This document shows, piece by piece, positions 8,080 to 16,557 of a DNA stretch of 64,000 nucleotides (position 1 is the stretch's first letter; each line of letters starts with the position of its first letter). The notes below the pieces were generated by a model, which was given only the letters and a program-made list of their open reading frames with translations, had not been told where the DNA came from and ran no database searches. The position numbers and the translations under genes are program-made. The stretch lies in contig DATAUV010000001.1 in NCBI GenBank assembly GCA_036268075.1, positions 160,750-224,749 on the forward strand, given 5' to 3'. The stretch is from DATARH01 sp036268075 (GTDB lineage: Bacteria; Pseudomonadota; Alphaproteobacteria; ATCC43930; CGMCC-115725).

Positions 8080-8808
8080 ATGACCAAGCTGCCCCGCGCG
8101 ATCCTCTTCGACCTCGACGACACGCTGCTGGTCGCGTTCGGCGGCTCGCAATCGCAATGGGAGCGCACGGTCGGCGCGGCACTGGCACATTTCTCGCCGG
8201 TCGAGCCTGAGGTGATCGTCACGGCGATCCAGGAGGCTTCACGCGAGCTGTGGGCGGACCCCGGCCGGCACAAATACTGGCGCCACCGCATCGGCGAGGC
8301 GCGGCGCAAGATCGTCGCCGACGCCTTCGATGATTTGCGCGCGCACGGCTATCGGATGCCGGCGGCGGCGGTCGGCGACGAGCTCGCCGATCATTACGAG
8401 GCCCTGCACAACGCCGAGCTGCGCATGTTTCCCGACGCGCACCAGACCCTCGACCGGCTCAAGGAACGCGGGGTGCTGCTCGCGCTGATCACCAACGGCG
8501 CGGCCGAGCCGCAGCGGGCCAAGGTGGTGCGCTTTGCGCTCGAACACCGCTTCGACCACATCCAGATCGAGGGCGAGCACGGTTTCGGCAAGCCGGAGGA
8601 CCGCGCGTATACGCACGCGATGGAGGTGCTGGGGGTCGAGGCGAAAGACACCTGGATGGTCGGCGACAACCTTGAATGGGAGGTCGTCGGGCCGCAGCGC
8701 CTCGGCATCCACGCGATCTGGCATGACGGCTACGGGCTGGGGCTGCCGCCCGGCACGGACATCCGCCCGGACCGGATCATCCGGCGGCTGCGGGAATTGC
8801 TGGAGTAG
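8080..8808 (+). CDS. HAD-superfamily hydrolase
   Basis: A 242-residue haloacid-dehalogenase-type phosphatase. Motif I is LFDLDDTLL with nucleophile Asp, motif II is ALITNGA, motif III is the Lys of FGKPEDRAY, and motif IV is MVGDNLEWEV. A helical cap lies between motifs I and II. It starts 11 bases after the lactonase-like gene and closes the operon that began at 5416. The substrate is a small phosphorylated metabolite, identity unknown. Base composition changes sharply right after its stop, where the ATPase/DUF4276 insert begins. Confidence 0.9.
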   Translation: MTKLPRAILFDLDDTLLVAFGGSQSQWERTVGAALAHFSPVEPEVIVTAIQEASRELWADPGRHKYWRHRIGEARRKIVADAFDDLRAHGYRMPAAAVGDELADHYEALHNAELRMFPDAHQTLDRLKERGVLLALITNGAAEPQRAKVVRFALEHRFDHIQIEGEHGFGKPEDRAYTHAMEVLGVEAKDTWMVGDNLEWEVVGPQRLGIHAIWHDGYGLGLPPGTDIRPDRIIRRLRELLE

Positions 8809-8906
8809 CGAGGCCAACCGATCCGAGCTACAAATTGCAAGACACGGTGCCACGGACCGTCCCTGGGGCCCGAATCGATTACGGTCGCGAAAATCAACGA
8901 TAGCTC

Positions 8907-10124
8907 ATGTCGATATTTTTACCACGAATGAGGATAATAAATTACCGATCTATTGCCAACGTGGAGTTGGCTCTAGAAAGCAAGACGATTCTTGTCGGCC
9001 CAAATGGATCGGGTAAAAGCAATTTGGTCGATGCGTTAAGTATTGTGAGTGAAGGCCTTCAGACAACGCTCGAACATGCGATCCGTGTTCGCGGGGGGAT
9101 AAAAGAGGTTCGGAGACGCTCTGGTGGCCACCCTACCCATTTTTCAATCTCCTTTGAAGTCGTAACCGAGAAGAGCTTTCACGGCTTGTTCGCCTTCAGA
9201 GTAGGAGCGCTTGAAAATGGCGACTTTGAAATACAGCGAGAAAGATCGGCCATCGGTTATCACGGACTCAAGCGGTCATATTATGAAGTGATACGAGGAC
9301 AACTCGTCAGCTCGAGCCCGGATGTGCGCGTGCAATCAAAGATATTTCCAGACCGTTTTTTCCTGACGACGTTATCCGCTCTCGCGAATTTTCGCGAACT
9401 TTTTGACCTATTGTCGAGAATCTCTACTTACAACATAAGCCCGAACGTGGTTCGTGCGAGCCAGCCCCCCGACAGCGGTGAGGTTCTTGAGCGGGAGGGG
9501 AGGAATATATCATCTGTTATCAGACGATTATCTCTGCATAAGAAGGATTCTTTGGCGCGAATCCAAGAATATTTACGCCGGATCGTGCCAGGAATAGATT
9601 CTGTCGCCTATGCCGCGCTCGGGCAGCAAGGAACATTGGAGTTTCGCCAGAGCGTTCAGGGAGCCCGAGAGCCTTGGCGCTTTTACGCGTCGAATATGTC
9701 CGACGGCACTCTGCGGTCGCTCGGAGTTCTCACCGCGCTCCTTCAAACGCATGAAAGCGAGACGCGATCGCCACCTTTGATAGCCATAGAGGAACCGGAG
9801 AGCACTATCCATCCCGGCGCGGCGGCGGTCATTATGGATGCGATTTCCGAGGCTGCACAGCGCAAACAAGTGATTGTTACGACTCATAGTCCAGATTTGT
9901 TAGATCACGCCGACCTTCGTACCTCGGAAATATTGAACGTGGTCAATGAAGGTGGCATTACATATGTTTACCCCATAGACGATCCAGCAAGGGAAATTCT
10001 GAGGGAAAGGCTTGTTACGCCCGGCGACTTGCTGCGCAATAATCAGCTAACATCCACTTCAGGCAAAACGCAGGCTCTTCGCGCCAAACAACTAGACCTA
10101 TTTCCCTTAAATGCCAGCGGTTAG
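8907..10124 (+). CDS. AAA15/OLD-like ABC-class ATPase, putative defence component
   Basis: A 405-residue SMC/RecF/OLD-type ATPase. RMRIINYRSIANVELAL opens the fold, Walker A is GPNGSGKS at residues 31-38, the ABC signature is NMSDGT at 263-268, Walker B is LIAIEEPE at 291-298, and a His switch sits in TTHSPDLLD at 326-333. The middle is a variable helical insertion. Unlike OLD or GajA it has no fused TOPRIM domain; the partner gene overlaps it by 14 bases. Codon use is AT-richer than the flanks, indicating transfer. By analogy with OLD, Gabija and AbiL-type pairs it is probably an anti-phage or DNA-surveillance ATPase. Start at 8907 is the first ATG giving the family N-terminus. Confidence 0.85.
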   Translation: MSIFLPRMRIINYRSIANVELALESKTILVGPNGSGKSNLVDALSIVSEGLQTTLEHAIRVRGGIKEVRRRSGGHPTHFSISFEVVTEKSFHGLFAFRVGALENGDFEIQRERSAIGYHGLKRSYYEVIRGQLVSSSPDVRVQSKIFPDRFFLTTLSALANFRELFDLLSRISTYNISPNVVRASQPPDSGEVLEREGRNISSVIRRLSLHKKDSLARIQEYLRRIVPGIDSVAYAALGQQGTLEFRQSVQGAREPWRFYASNMSDGTLRSLGVLTALLQTHESETRSPPLIAIEEPESTIHPGAAAVIMDAISEAAQRKQVIVTTHSPDLLDHADLRTSEILNVVNEGGITYVYPIDDPAREILRERLVTPGDLLRNNQLTSTSGKTQALRAKQLDLFPLNASG

Positions 10125-10713
10125 CATTGTTTACCCAATCGTAGAAGGTCATGGCGAGGTCGAGGCAGTCCCCGTCCTCCTGAGGCGGATTGCTATGGAG
10201 TTTAAACAGTATATACGGGTGGAGTCTCCGTACCGTCTTCCGCGAGGTTCTATGCTGCAGTCGGAGGAGAAGCTCGATGCTGCCCTCCGACTTGCGGCCG
10301 GCAGGCTACTAGCGACCGGTCTACCTTCGGGTATCGTAGTATGCCATGACTCAAATGGGGATGCAGTTGAAGACTTGAGAGAACAACTGAGGCCGAGACT
10401 CGCCCGGGTTGATGATCGGATTAAGGTACATCACGCCATAGCAGTTCGGGAATATGAAGCTTGGTTTTTAGCCGCGGCCGAGAGCTTTCGTAACCATCTG
10501 CGGTGTAGACCTGACGCCGAATTTATTGCAAACCCTGAAGAAATCAGAGGCGCCAAAGAGCAATTTCAACGATCGATACTCCGGGATGGCGAGTATTATT
10601 CAGAAACTGTCGATCAAAGCCGTTTCACGGCTATATTTGACATTAACCTAGCAAAGCGATGTGTTTCTTTTAATTCACTAATGACCGAGATGGCTATTTG
10701 GTTTTCAGACTAA
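10111..10713 (+). CDS. DUF4276 family protein, probable TOPRIM-like nuclease partner
   Basis: A 200-residue DUF4276 protein. The N-terminal YPIVEGHGEVEAVPVLLRRI carries a TOPRIM-like VEGxxE glutamate (residues 11-16). VVCHDSNGD at 76-84 sits where TOPRIM proteins have their DxD acidic motif. REYEAWFLAAAES at 113-125 is the family's most conserved helix. It starts inside the ATPase gene (14-base overlap) and shares its AT-richer composition, so the two form one transferred unit. I infer that it supplies the nuclease or TOPRIM function missing from the ATPase, giving a split OLD-like system. Activity is not established from sequence alone. Confidence 0.82.
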   Translation: MPAVSIVYPIVEGHGEVEAVPVLLRRIAMEFKQYIRVESPYRLPRGSMLQSEEKLDAALRLAAGRLLATGLPSGIVVCHDSNGDAVEDLREQLRPRLARVDDRIKVHHAIAVREYEAWFLAAAESFRNHLRCRPDAEFIANPEEIRGAKEQFQRSILRDGEYYSETVDQSRFTAIFDINLAKRCVSFNSLMTEMAIWFSD

Positions 10714-10727
10714 AATGCGCTCACAAT

Positions 10728-10964
10728 TTAATGCGCAGCGCGGCGCAGCCCCAAATCGGTCAGGCACGAATCGAAATTCGATCCGCCCTTGGCGCGGTCC
10801 TGACACGAGGCGACGACGGCTGTGAATTCGGCCTTGGTCGGCACCGCGCCACGCTCGGTGCGCCAGCCTTCCGCCGGCACCGAGCGGTCGTTGTTCTCGG
10901 AGGTGCTGTCGTTGCTGCTGCACGCGGCGAGACCCAGAAGCAGCAGCAGCGCCAGTCGCGGCAT
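10728..10964 (-). CDS. Small lipoprotein
   Basis: A 78-residue predicted lipoprotein. MPRLALLLLLGLAACSS is a signal with lipobox LAAC. The short mature part contains two further cysteines (ASCQDRAK and DSCLTDLG) that may form a disulfide. The ATG at 10964 has GAGGGGG upstream; an in-frame ATG at 10982, which overlaps the stop of the MFS gene, is the alternative. It lies directly after the MFS gene on the same strand and is probably co-transcribed with it. Function unknown. Confidence 0.7.
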   Translation of the reverse strand: MPRLALLLLLGLAACSSNDSTSENNDRSVPAEGWRTERGAVPTKAEFTAVVASCQDRAKGGSNFDSCLTDLGLRRAAH

Positions 10965-10978
10965 TCCCGACAACCCCC

Positions 10979-12193
10979 TCATGCAATCTGCTTACGCCGC
11001 GCGCCCGGCTTCGTCACCACGACGGCGCTGGCGATCGCCACGAACAGCGCTCCCGCAGCGACCGCGAACACCAGGCGCGGCATGCCTCGGTCGAGGAGTT
11101 GGCCAATAAAAAATGGCGTTACTGCGGCGCCGAGATCGAGGCCGGAATAGACAAAGCCGAAGACGCGGCCGGTGGCCCCCTCGGGCGCGGCGTTGCGCAC
11201 CAGCATGTCGCGCGCCGGGATCGTCACCCCCATCCCGAGCCCAGCCGCCGCGGCGACGGCGGCGAGCGCCGAGAACGGCAGCACCGCAAACGCGAGCACG
11301 AGGCTCAGCGCGGCGGTGACCGACAGCCCGATCGCGACGGTCATCTCCTGGCGCGGTATGCGGTCGGCGAGGATCGCGCCGAACAGCGTGCCGATCGACG
11401 ACCCGAACAGGAAGATCGTCAGCATGAAGTTCGCCGCCTCGAGCGAGAGCGAATATGCAGCCATCGCGGCGGAGGGCAGGAAATTCTGCAAGCCGACCTG
11501 CGACGCCGAGAGCAGGGCGAAATAGGCGAAGCAGAAGAGGATCGGCGCGGAGACGAGCAGGTTGCGCGAGGCCGGCGGGGCGCTGCGGATGGCGGCGGGA
11601 CGGCCGGTCAAGAGCGATGCCTGCGACGCGAGATAGAGGGTGAAGAGGCCGCCGGCGCCGCCGAGGATCATCAGCGCCGCGCGCCATCCGAACGCCTGGG
11701 TCAATGCAAGCATCGCGACCGGCGCGGCGACCCAGCCGAAATTACCGGCGAGCGTATGGGCGCCAAAGGCGCGGCCGAGCCGCTGGGGCCGGACGCGCGC
11801 GGTCATGATCGCGTAATCCGCCGGATGGAACACGCAATTGCCGAACCCGGCGACCGCCATCAACGGCACCAGCCACCACACGCCGCCGGCCAGCCCCGAC
11901 AGGAACACCGACACGGAATAAATCCCGAGCCCGCCGATCAGCACCCGCGACGGCCCGAGCCGGTCGACGAGGATACCGGCAGGCGTCTGCATCAGCCCGG
12001 AGACGACATAGGTGACGCTAAGGACAAGCCCCAGCTCGGCGTAGCCGACGCCGAACACGCCGACCAGGAGCGGAAAGATCGGCGGCAATACGAGCTGGTA
12101 GAAATGGCTCATGAAATGCGCAGCCGCGACGAGCCCGACGATGCGGACATCGCTGCCTGGCGATACCGCAGAGGTGGATGGGGCCGCGGTCAT
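10979..12193 (-). CDS. MFS transporter
   Basis: A 404-residue twelve-helix major facilitator. The loop 2-3 motif is VDRLGPSRVLIGG, and helix 4/5 has FHPADYAIMTARVRPQRLGRAFG, a pattern seen in fosmidomycin-resistance/YfcJ-like exporters. The C-terminal half repeats the fold with ILADRIPRQEM at the matching loop. Substrate unknown; an efflux role is likely for this branch. The downstream lipoprotein gene touches its stop. Upstream lies a large inverted repeat, so this gene is probably the first of its transcript. Confidence 0.87.
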   Translation of the reverse strand: MTAAPSTSAVSPGSDVRIVGLVAAAHFMSHFYQLVLPPIFPLLVGVFGVGYAELGLVLSVTYVVSGLMQTPAGILVDRLGPSRVLIGGLGIYSVSVFLSGLAGGVWWLVPLMAVAGFGNCVFHPADYAIMTARVRPQRLGRAFGAHTLAGNFGWVAAPVAMLALTQAFGWRAALMILGGAGGLFTLYLASQASLLTGRPAAIRSAPPASRNLLVSAPILFCFAYFALLSASQVGLQNFLPSAAMAAYSLSLEAANFMLTIFLFGSSIGTLFGAILADRIPRQEMTVAIGLSVTAALSLVLAFAVLPFSALAAVAAAAGLGMGVTIPARDMLVRNAAPEGATGRVFGFVYSGLDLGAAVTPFFIGQLLDRGMPRLVFAVAAGALFVAIASAVVVTKPGARRKQIA

Positions 12194-12200
12194 GGGATCG

Positions 12201-12341
12201 GCGCCCTGCGTCCTTCGAGACGCGCCCGATGGGCGCTCCTCAGGATGAGGAAGGTCTGTTTTGCCAATTCTATCATGCCGTTTTCAGCGTTCCTCAGCCT
12301 GAGGAGCGCTCGGAGAGCGCGTCTCGAAGGACGCACGGCGC
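12201..12341. repeat. Large imperfect inverted repeat between MFS and GST genes
   Basis: Arms of about 51 bases at 12201-12251 and 12291-12341 are reverse complements except for a short central stretch and two single mismatches. The loop is 39 bases. The outer core reads GCGTCCTTCGAGACGCG and the inner core GCGCTCCTCAG. Elements of this make are common between genes in alphaproteobacteria and would form a long hairpin in RNA from either strand. It separates two genes on the same strand, so it could end or trim the transcript. Confidence 0.8.
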
Positions 12342-12354
12342 TCGTGCAAGCATC

Positions 12355-13005
12355 TCACGCCGGGTCGTATTCCCGGTCCTTGCTGGGGATCAGGTCGTAG
12401 GGCAAGGCGAAGCCGGGCATTGCCTTGATGCGCTCGGACCAGGCTTGCAGGCGCGGCCAGTTGGAAATCTCGAAACCACCCTCGTGCATGAACACCATGC
12501 GGCCCCAGCAGCCGATATCGGCGATCGTCATATCGTCGCCGGTGAGCCAGGGGCGGTCCTTGAGCGTGTCGTCGACAAAGCCGAGGGCGGCCTCGGCGCG
12601 GGGGCGGAACTCGGCGATGACCTCGTCGTGCATCTTGCGGAAGCGGGCCGAATGGCGCACGCGGGCGACCGCGGTGATGTGGTCGGCCTCCCACGACAGC
12701 CACTCGCGCGCCTGCCATTTCTGCTGCTCGGTCTTGCCCTCGAAATGCCCGGTCGCGCGGGCGAGGTAGTCGAGGATCACGTTCGACTGCAGGATCGTGA
12801 GGCCGCGGTGGCGCAAGGACGGCACCACGCCCCAGCGGTTGACCGCCAGGTACTCCGCCTCTTTCTGCTTGCCGATCTTGAGGTTGACCGTGCGGAACGA
12901 GAACGGCACCCGCGCCAGCGCGAGGTACAGCATCGGCTTGTAGCTGGAGCTGGAGGTGAAGCTGCCGTACAGCGTCAGGCGGTCGTGCGGTAGGGTTTCG
13001 GTCAT
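12355..13005 (-). CDS. Glutathione S-transferase family protein
   Basis: A 216-residue cytosolic GST. The thioredoxin-fold half opens LTLYGSFTSSSSYKPMLYLAL, with Ser-rich residues at the catalytic place, and includes WGVVPSLRHRGLTILQSNVILDYLA, where the cis-Pro and the Gln-Ser pair bind glutathione. The helical half contains LTGDDMTIADIGCWG, the N-capping box of the family. The start shares one base with the TctC stop (TGATG), so it is coupled to the two upstream genes. The tail SKDREYDPA is unremarkable. Substrate unknown. Confidence 0.87.
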   Translation of the reverse strand: MTETLPHDRLTLYGSFTSSSSYKPMLYLALARVPFSFRTVNLKIGKQKEAEYLAVNRWGVVPSLRHRGLTILQSNVILDYLARATGHFEGKTEQQKWQAREWLSWEADHITAVARVRHSARFRKMHDEVIAEFRPRAEAALGFVDDTLKDRPWLTGDDMTIADIGCWGRMVFMHEGGFEISNWPRLQAWSERIKAMPGFALPYDLIPSKDREYDPA

Positions 13006-13958
13006 CAGTGCAAAAGCTCCTGGACTTCCCTGATCACGCGGGCGTCGCGCTCCATCGTCTGGCGCAACAGGGCGGCGTCGCCGACTTCGATCGGTAGGCG
13101 GGCGGCGGCGGGGTTGGCCTTTGCGGCGCGGCCGGCGTCGAGGAAATTGGTCGTCAGCCGCTTGACCGCGACCGCGTCGAGCCCCGATGGGCCGAATACG
13201 GCGATCGCGGTGGTGGTGGCGTTGTGCGGCTTGCCTATCTGCTCCTGAAACGTCGGCACCTGCGGGAGGCGCGGATTGCGCTGGGCGCCAAAGGTCACGA
13301 TCGGCCGCACCGGCGGCGCCGCGGCGCCGTTCCCTGGGAGGATCATCGCGGTGACGAGAAACGCGGCATCGGCCTTTTTGCCGGCAAGCGCGGCGAGGAT
13401 CGCGTCACGGTCGGCGGCGGCGACATCCTTGAAATGGACGCCGAGCGCCTTTTCCATCAGCGCCAGCGGCACCCCGGCGGCGTTGACCCGGCCGGGCGCG
13501 GCGATCGACAGATTGCCGGATTTGGCGGCGGCGGCGAAATCGGCCCAGTCCTTGATCGGCGACCCCTCGGGCACGACAAGCGCGACCGATCCCGGTCCGG
13601 TCAGCTTCGCGATCGGGGCGAGGCCCGACAGCTTTGGTATGGGCTGGCCGGTCGCCTCGGCGATCTCGACCGATAAGAGGTCGACGACGATCACGGTATG
13701 CCCGTTGGGCGGTGCGGCGGCGAGCTTGGCGAGAGACTGGGCGCCGTCATGCTCGACCGTCACCGGATGACCGGTCGCCTTTTCCAGCCCCGGCTGATAG
13801 AGGCCGATCACCCGGTCGGTGATCGAGCCCGCGCCGTAGGGCTCGATGATCGTCAGGCCGGCCGGGGTCGTCAGGCCGGCCGGCGCCGAGTCGGCGGCTC
13901 GCGCCGGCGAGCACAAGGAAGCGAGCGCGAGCAGCGCGGCCGCGAACAGGCGGGTCAT
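13005..13958 (-). CDS. Tripartite tricarboxylate transporter substrate-binding protein (Bug/TctC family)
   Basis: A 317-residue periplasmic binding protein with signal peptide MTRLFAAALLALASLCSPARAA. The mature part shows Bug-family features: TIIEPYGAGSITDRVIGLYQPGLEKATG near the N-terminus, the NGHTVIV segment, GSPIKDWADFAAAAKSG and the PTFQEQIG region. It binds a small carboxylate or aromatic acid. No TctA/TctB membrane subunits are nearby, so it is an orphan receptor, common in this family. It overlaps the dehydrogenase stop and the GST start by one base each. Confidence 0.87.
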   Translation of the reverse strand: MTRLFAAALLALASLCSPARAADSAPAGLTTPAGLTIIEPYGAGSITDRVIGLYQPGLEKATGHPVTVEHDGAQSLAKLAAAPPNGHTVIVVDLLSVEIAEATGQPIPKLSGLAPIAKLTGPGSVALVVPEGSPIKDWADFAAAAKSGNLSIAAPGRVNAAGVPLALMEKALGVHFKDVAAADRDAILAALAGKKADAAFLVTAMILPGNGAAAPPVRPIVTFGAQRNPRLPQVPTFQEQIGKPHNATTTAIAVFGPSGLDAVAVKRLTTNFLDAGRAAKANPAAARLPIEVGDAALLRQTMERDARVIREVQELLH

Positions 13959-15019
13959 CAGGCCTCTCCCATGCCGAGTTGTTTGGTGAGCCCATAGGTT
14001 TCCGCGAGGGCGCATAATTTGCTCCAGGTCACGTCTTCGACATCGATGCCGTTCCGGCGTCGGTCCTGCTCCTTCATGTGCTCGATCTCGCCGGGATAGA
14101 GCACGCCCGATGACCCCTCGGCCGGCGGGGTCGCCTTGAGATAGCGGATGAACTCGCCGACCTCCTTCTTGAATTCGTCGAGCGGGCGGAAGGCGTCGAC
14201 CTTGAAGCAGGCCATGAAGCAGCCGTCATTGTGCCGCCCGCTCGGCTCGACGCCAAAGCCGAGCCCGGTCAACAGGCCGCACAAAATCTCGACCATCACC
14301 GCGAGCCCATACCCCTTGTACCCGCCGTCGGGGCCGCCCATTGGCAACAGCGCGCCGCCTTGCTTGAGCTGGCGCGGGTCGTTGGTGGGCTTGCCGTCGC
14401 TGCCGATGACCCAGCCGTCGGGCACCTGCTCGTTGCGGGCGACGGCGACGCCGATCTTGCCGGCGGCGGCGGCTGAGGTCGCCATGTCGAGATAGAGCGG
14501 CCCCTCAAGATCGGACGGGATCGCGATCGAAATCGGGTTGGTGCCGAGCCGCGCCTCGCGTCCGCCGAACGGCGCGACCGCCTTGGGCGACCGGCCGGAA
14601 TCGGCGGTGACGAGCCCGATCATCCCGGCCCGCGCCGCCATCTGTGAATAGCTCGACAGGCGGCCGATATGGCCCTGGCGGAACACGGTCGCGGCGGCGA
14701 CGCTGCCCTTCTGCGCCTTGTCGATGGTGAGCCGCATCGCCCGGTCGTTGGCGACGTAGCCAAAGGCCCAATGCCCGTCGACGACGGTATGGTTGGCGCT
14801 CTCCTTGACGATCACCCACGGCGCGCCGGGCACGATGTGGCCGACCTTGATGCGGTCGATATAGGTCGGCACCTGGATCACGCCGTGCGAATCGTGGCCG
14901 ACGAGGTTGGCGCCGACGATATGCTGCATGACGAGCTCGGCCTCTGCCGGCGGCGTGCCGGCCGCGACGAACAGCGCCCGCCCGATCTCCTCGATCCGCT
15001 CGGCCTTGATCTTCGGCAT
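13958..15019 (-). CDS. Malate/L-lactate (Ldh-family) NAD(P)-dependent dehydrogenase
   Basis: A 353-residue enzyme of the Ldh2/malate-sulfolactate dehydrogenase family. The catalytic His lies in NLVGHDSHGVIQVPTYIDRIK; the NAD region includes GHIGRLSSYSQMAARAGMIGLVTADSG and LGTNPISIAIPS. GGYKGYGLAVMVEILCGLLTG is the strongest family signature. The ATG at 15019 has GGGAGGAAAC upstream. It is the first gene of a coupled Ldh-TctC-GST transcript, suggesting uptake and oxidation of a 2-hydroxy acid. The exact substrate (malate, lactate, ureidoglycolate or sulfolactate) is not settled. Confidence 0.9.
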   Translation of the reverse strand: MPKIKAERIEEIGRALFVAAGTPPAEAELVMQHIVGANLVGHDSHGVIQVPTYIDRIKVGHIVPGAPWVIVKESANHTVVDGHWAFGYVANDRAMRLTIDKAQKGSVAAATVFRQGHIGRLSSYSQMAARAGMIGLVTADSGRSPKAVAPFGGREARLGTNPISIAIPSDLEGPLYLDMATSAAAAGKIGVAVARNEQVPDGWVIGSDGKPTNDPRQLKQGGALLPMGGPDGGYKGYGLAVMVEILCGLLTGLGFGVEPSGRHNDGCFMACFKVDAFRPLDEFKKEVGEFIRYLKATPPAEGSSGVLYPGEIEHMKEQDRRRNGIDVEDVTWSKLCALAETYGLTKQLGMGEA

Positions 15020-15032
15020 GGTTTCCTCCCGT

Positions 15033-15131
15033 AAGGAGCGCGGGCGTCCCGCCCGCATCGTCACATAAAGGTTGCGGGCGGGACGCCCTAGCCTTTAACA
15101 AAAAGATGCGGGCGGGACGCCCGCGCTCCTT
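15033..15131. repeat. REP-like palindromic element, GC-rich hairpin with perfect 27-bp arms
   Basis: Arms at 15033-15059 and 15105-15131 are exact reverse complements of 27 bases with core GCGGGCGTCCCGCCCGC. A third truncated copy of the core lies between them at 15074-15088. The same core recurs at 38180-38242 and at the right edge of the window, so this is a dispersed repeat family. It lies just upstream of the Ldh gene and downstream of the VOC gene, where it may stabilise or end transcripts. Confidence 0.85.
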
Positions 15132-15137
15132 TGCTTG

Positions 15138-15653
15138 CTACGCCGGCTCTTTGATGTGCGTCGCGCGCATCAGCCGGAGCGTCTCCGGGTCGTTGCGCAT
15201 CTGGGCGGCGGCGGTGGCGATGAAATTCTCGTACTCGGCCCGCAGCTTCGGCGGCGCGACCTCGATCATCAGCCGGTTTTCGATCCAGAACTCGATGACG
15301 TGGAAGAATGGGTCGTGGCCCTGCATGCCGCGGCCGAAGGTCTTGGCGCGCCAGCCTTCGCGCTCGCCGATCGCCTCGACCGAAGCGGTGTCGAGCGGCA
15401 CCGACAGGAACATGTGGAACGGCCAATTCTGCGGCGGCGCCTTGTTTTCGCCGAACACGACCTGGTCGTCATTGGCCGGGATGTCGAGCGTCGCGCGGTC
15501 GGGATAGATCTCGATCATGTCGCCGTCGGCGCCCATCGCCATAAAGGCGCCTTCGAGCGGCCCGAACGGCACGGCTTTGCCGCCCATGACCTCGGCCAGC
15601 ACCTCGGCGACGTGCTGCGGGTTGCGCGCGGGGATCGAGACGTGATGGATCAT
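15138..15653 (-). CDS. VOC-superfamily protein (glyoxalase/extradiol-type fold)
   Basis: A 171-residue protein starting MIHHVSIPARNPQHVAEVLAEVMGG, the paired beta-alpha-beta-beta-beta opening of the VOC fold. The core includes IEIYPDRA, the HMFLSVPLD strand and IEFWIENRLMIEVAPPKL, with candidate metal ligands in HHVSI, HMF and the Glu of IEFWIENR. The ATG at 15653 has GGAGGG upstream; the longer frame is non-coding. Substrate unknown. It is read toward the repeat element and the Ldh gene. Confidence 0.82.
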   Translation of the reverse strand: MIHHVSIPARNPQHVAEVLAEVMGGKAVPFGPLEGAFMAMGADGDMIEIYPDRATLDIPANDDQVVFGENKAPPQNWPFHMFLSVPLDTASVEAIGEREGWRAKTFGRGMQGHDPFFHVIEFWIENRLMIEVAPPKLRAEYENFIATAAAQMRNDPETLRLMRATHIKEPA

Positions 15654-15774
15654 GGCACCCTCCACTTTATCTGCCGGTTCGGACCCTATCCGAGGCGGCG
15701 CGGAGCCGCCAGCCCGAGCGTTATCTAGACCGGGCGTTATAGTATACCGAGCAAGCATGCTGAGGAGGTTTCCC

Positions 15775-16557
15775 ATGAGCGATGTCGGTTTTGATCCAAG
15801 CCGCATCATCATCCACCGCAAGGGCAGCGGGCCGCCGCTGGTGCTCTTGCATTGCCTCGGCGTCGACCATCACCTGTGGGACATCGCCGCGGCGGGGCTG
15901 GAGCGAGACTTCACGCTCGTGAGCTTCGACTTTCCCGGGCACGGCGAATCGCCGCTGCCGGGGCGGCATTACGGCATTCCCGAATTGTCGGGCCTTGCCG
16001 CGGTGGCGCTGGCGCGCGAGGGGATCGACCGCGCCCATGTCGCCGGCATTTCGCTCGGCGGCTTGGTGGCGCAGCATTTCGCGGCGACGCAGCCGGCCCG
16101 GGTCGACCGGCTGATGCTGCTCGACACGACGCCGCGCTATACCGACGAGATGCGCGCGATGTGGGTGGCGCGCGCCCGGCAGGCGCGGACGCAGGGCGTC
16201 GCCTCGCTGCTCGACAGCCTGCTGCCGGTGTGGTTCACCCCCGGCTTCATCGCCAAGGACCCGCCGGCGGTGCGCTATGTGCGCGACTGCTTCGCCGTCG
16301 ATTCCGGCGAAGGCTACGCGCTCGCCTGCGAGGCGCTGGGCTCGGCGGATTTGCGTGAGTTGGTGCCGAAGATCGCAGCACCGACGCTGGTTGTCTGCGG
16401 CGACGAGGAAAGCCCGGCCTTCCGCGACGCCGCGGCGTTTCTCGCCGCCAACATCTCCGGCGCGACGTCGCTGACCCTAAGCCCCGCCCGCCATGCCTCG
16501 ATCCTCGAACAGCCCGCGGCGTTCGTGACCGCGGCGCGGGAATTCCTGCTCGGCTAA
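15775..16557 (+). CDS. Alpha/beta hydrolase, 3-oxoadipate enol-lactonase-like
   Basis: A 260-residue alpha/beta hydrolase. LVLLHCLGVDHHLWD gives the oxyanion loop, FDFPGHGESP the following turn, and GISLGG the nucleophile elbow with Ser93. The Asp is in VVCGDEES and the His in SPARHASILEQ, giving a full catalytic triad. The overall pattern is closest to PcaD-like lactonases, but no other protocatechuate genes are nearby, so the substrate is open. ATG at 15775 with GAGGAGG upstream was chosen over an ATG at 15757. It is convergent with the amidase gene; the stops interlock at 16554-16557. Confidence 0.85.
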   Translation: MSDVGFDPSRIIIHRKGSGPPLVLLHCLGVDHHLWDIAAAGLERDFTLVSFDFPGHGESPLPGRHYGIPELSGLAAVALAREGIDRAHVAGISLGGLVAQHFAATQPARVDRLMLLDTTPRYTDEMRAMWVARARQARTQGVASLLDSLLPVWFTPGFIAKDPPAVRYVRDCFAVDSGEGYALACEALGSADLRELVPKIAAPTLVVCGDEESPAFRDAAAFLAANISGATSLTLSPARHASILEQPAAFVTAAREFLLG

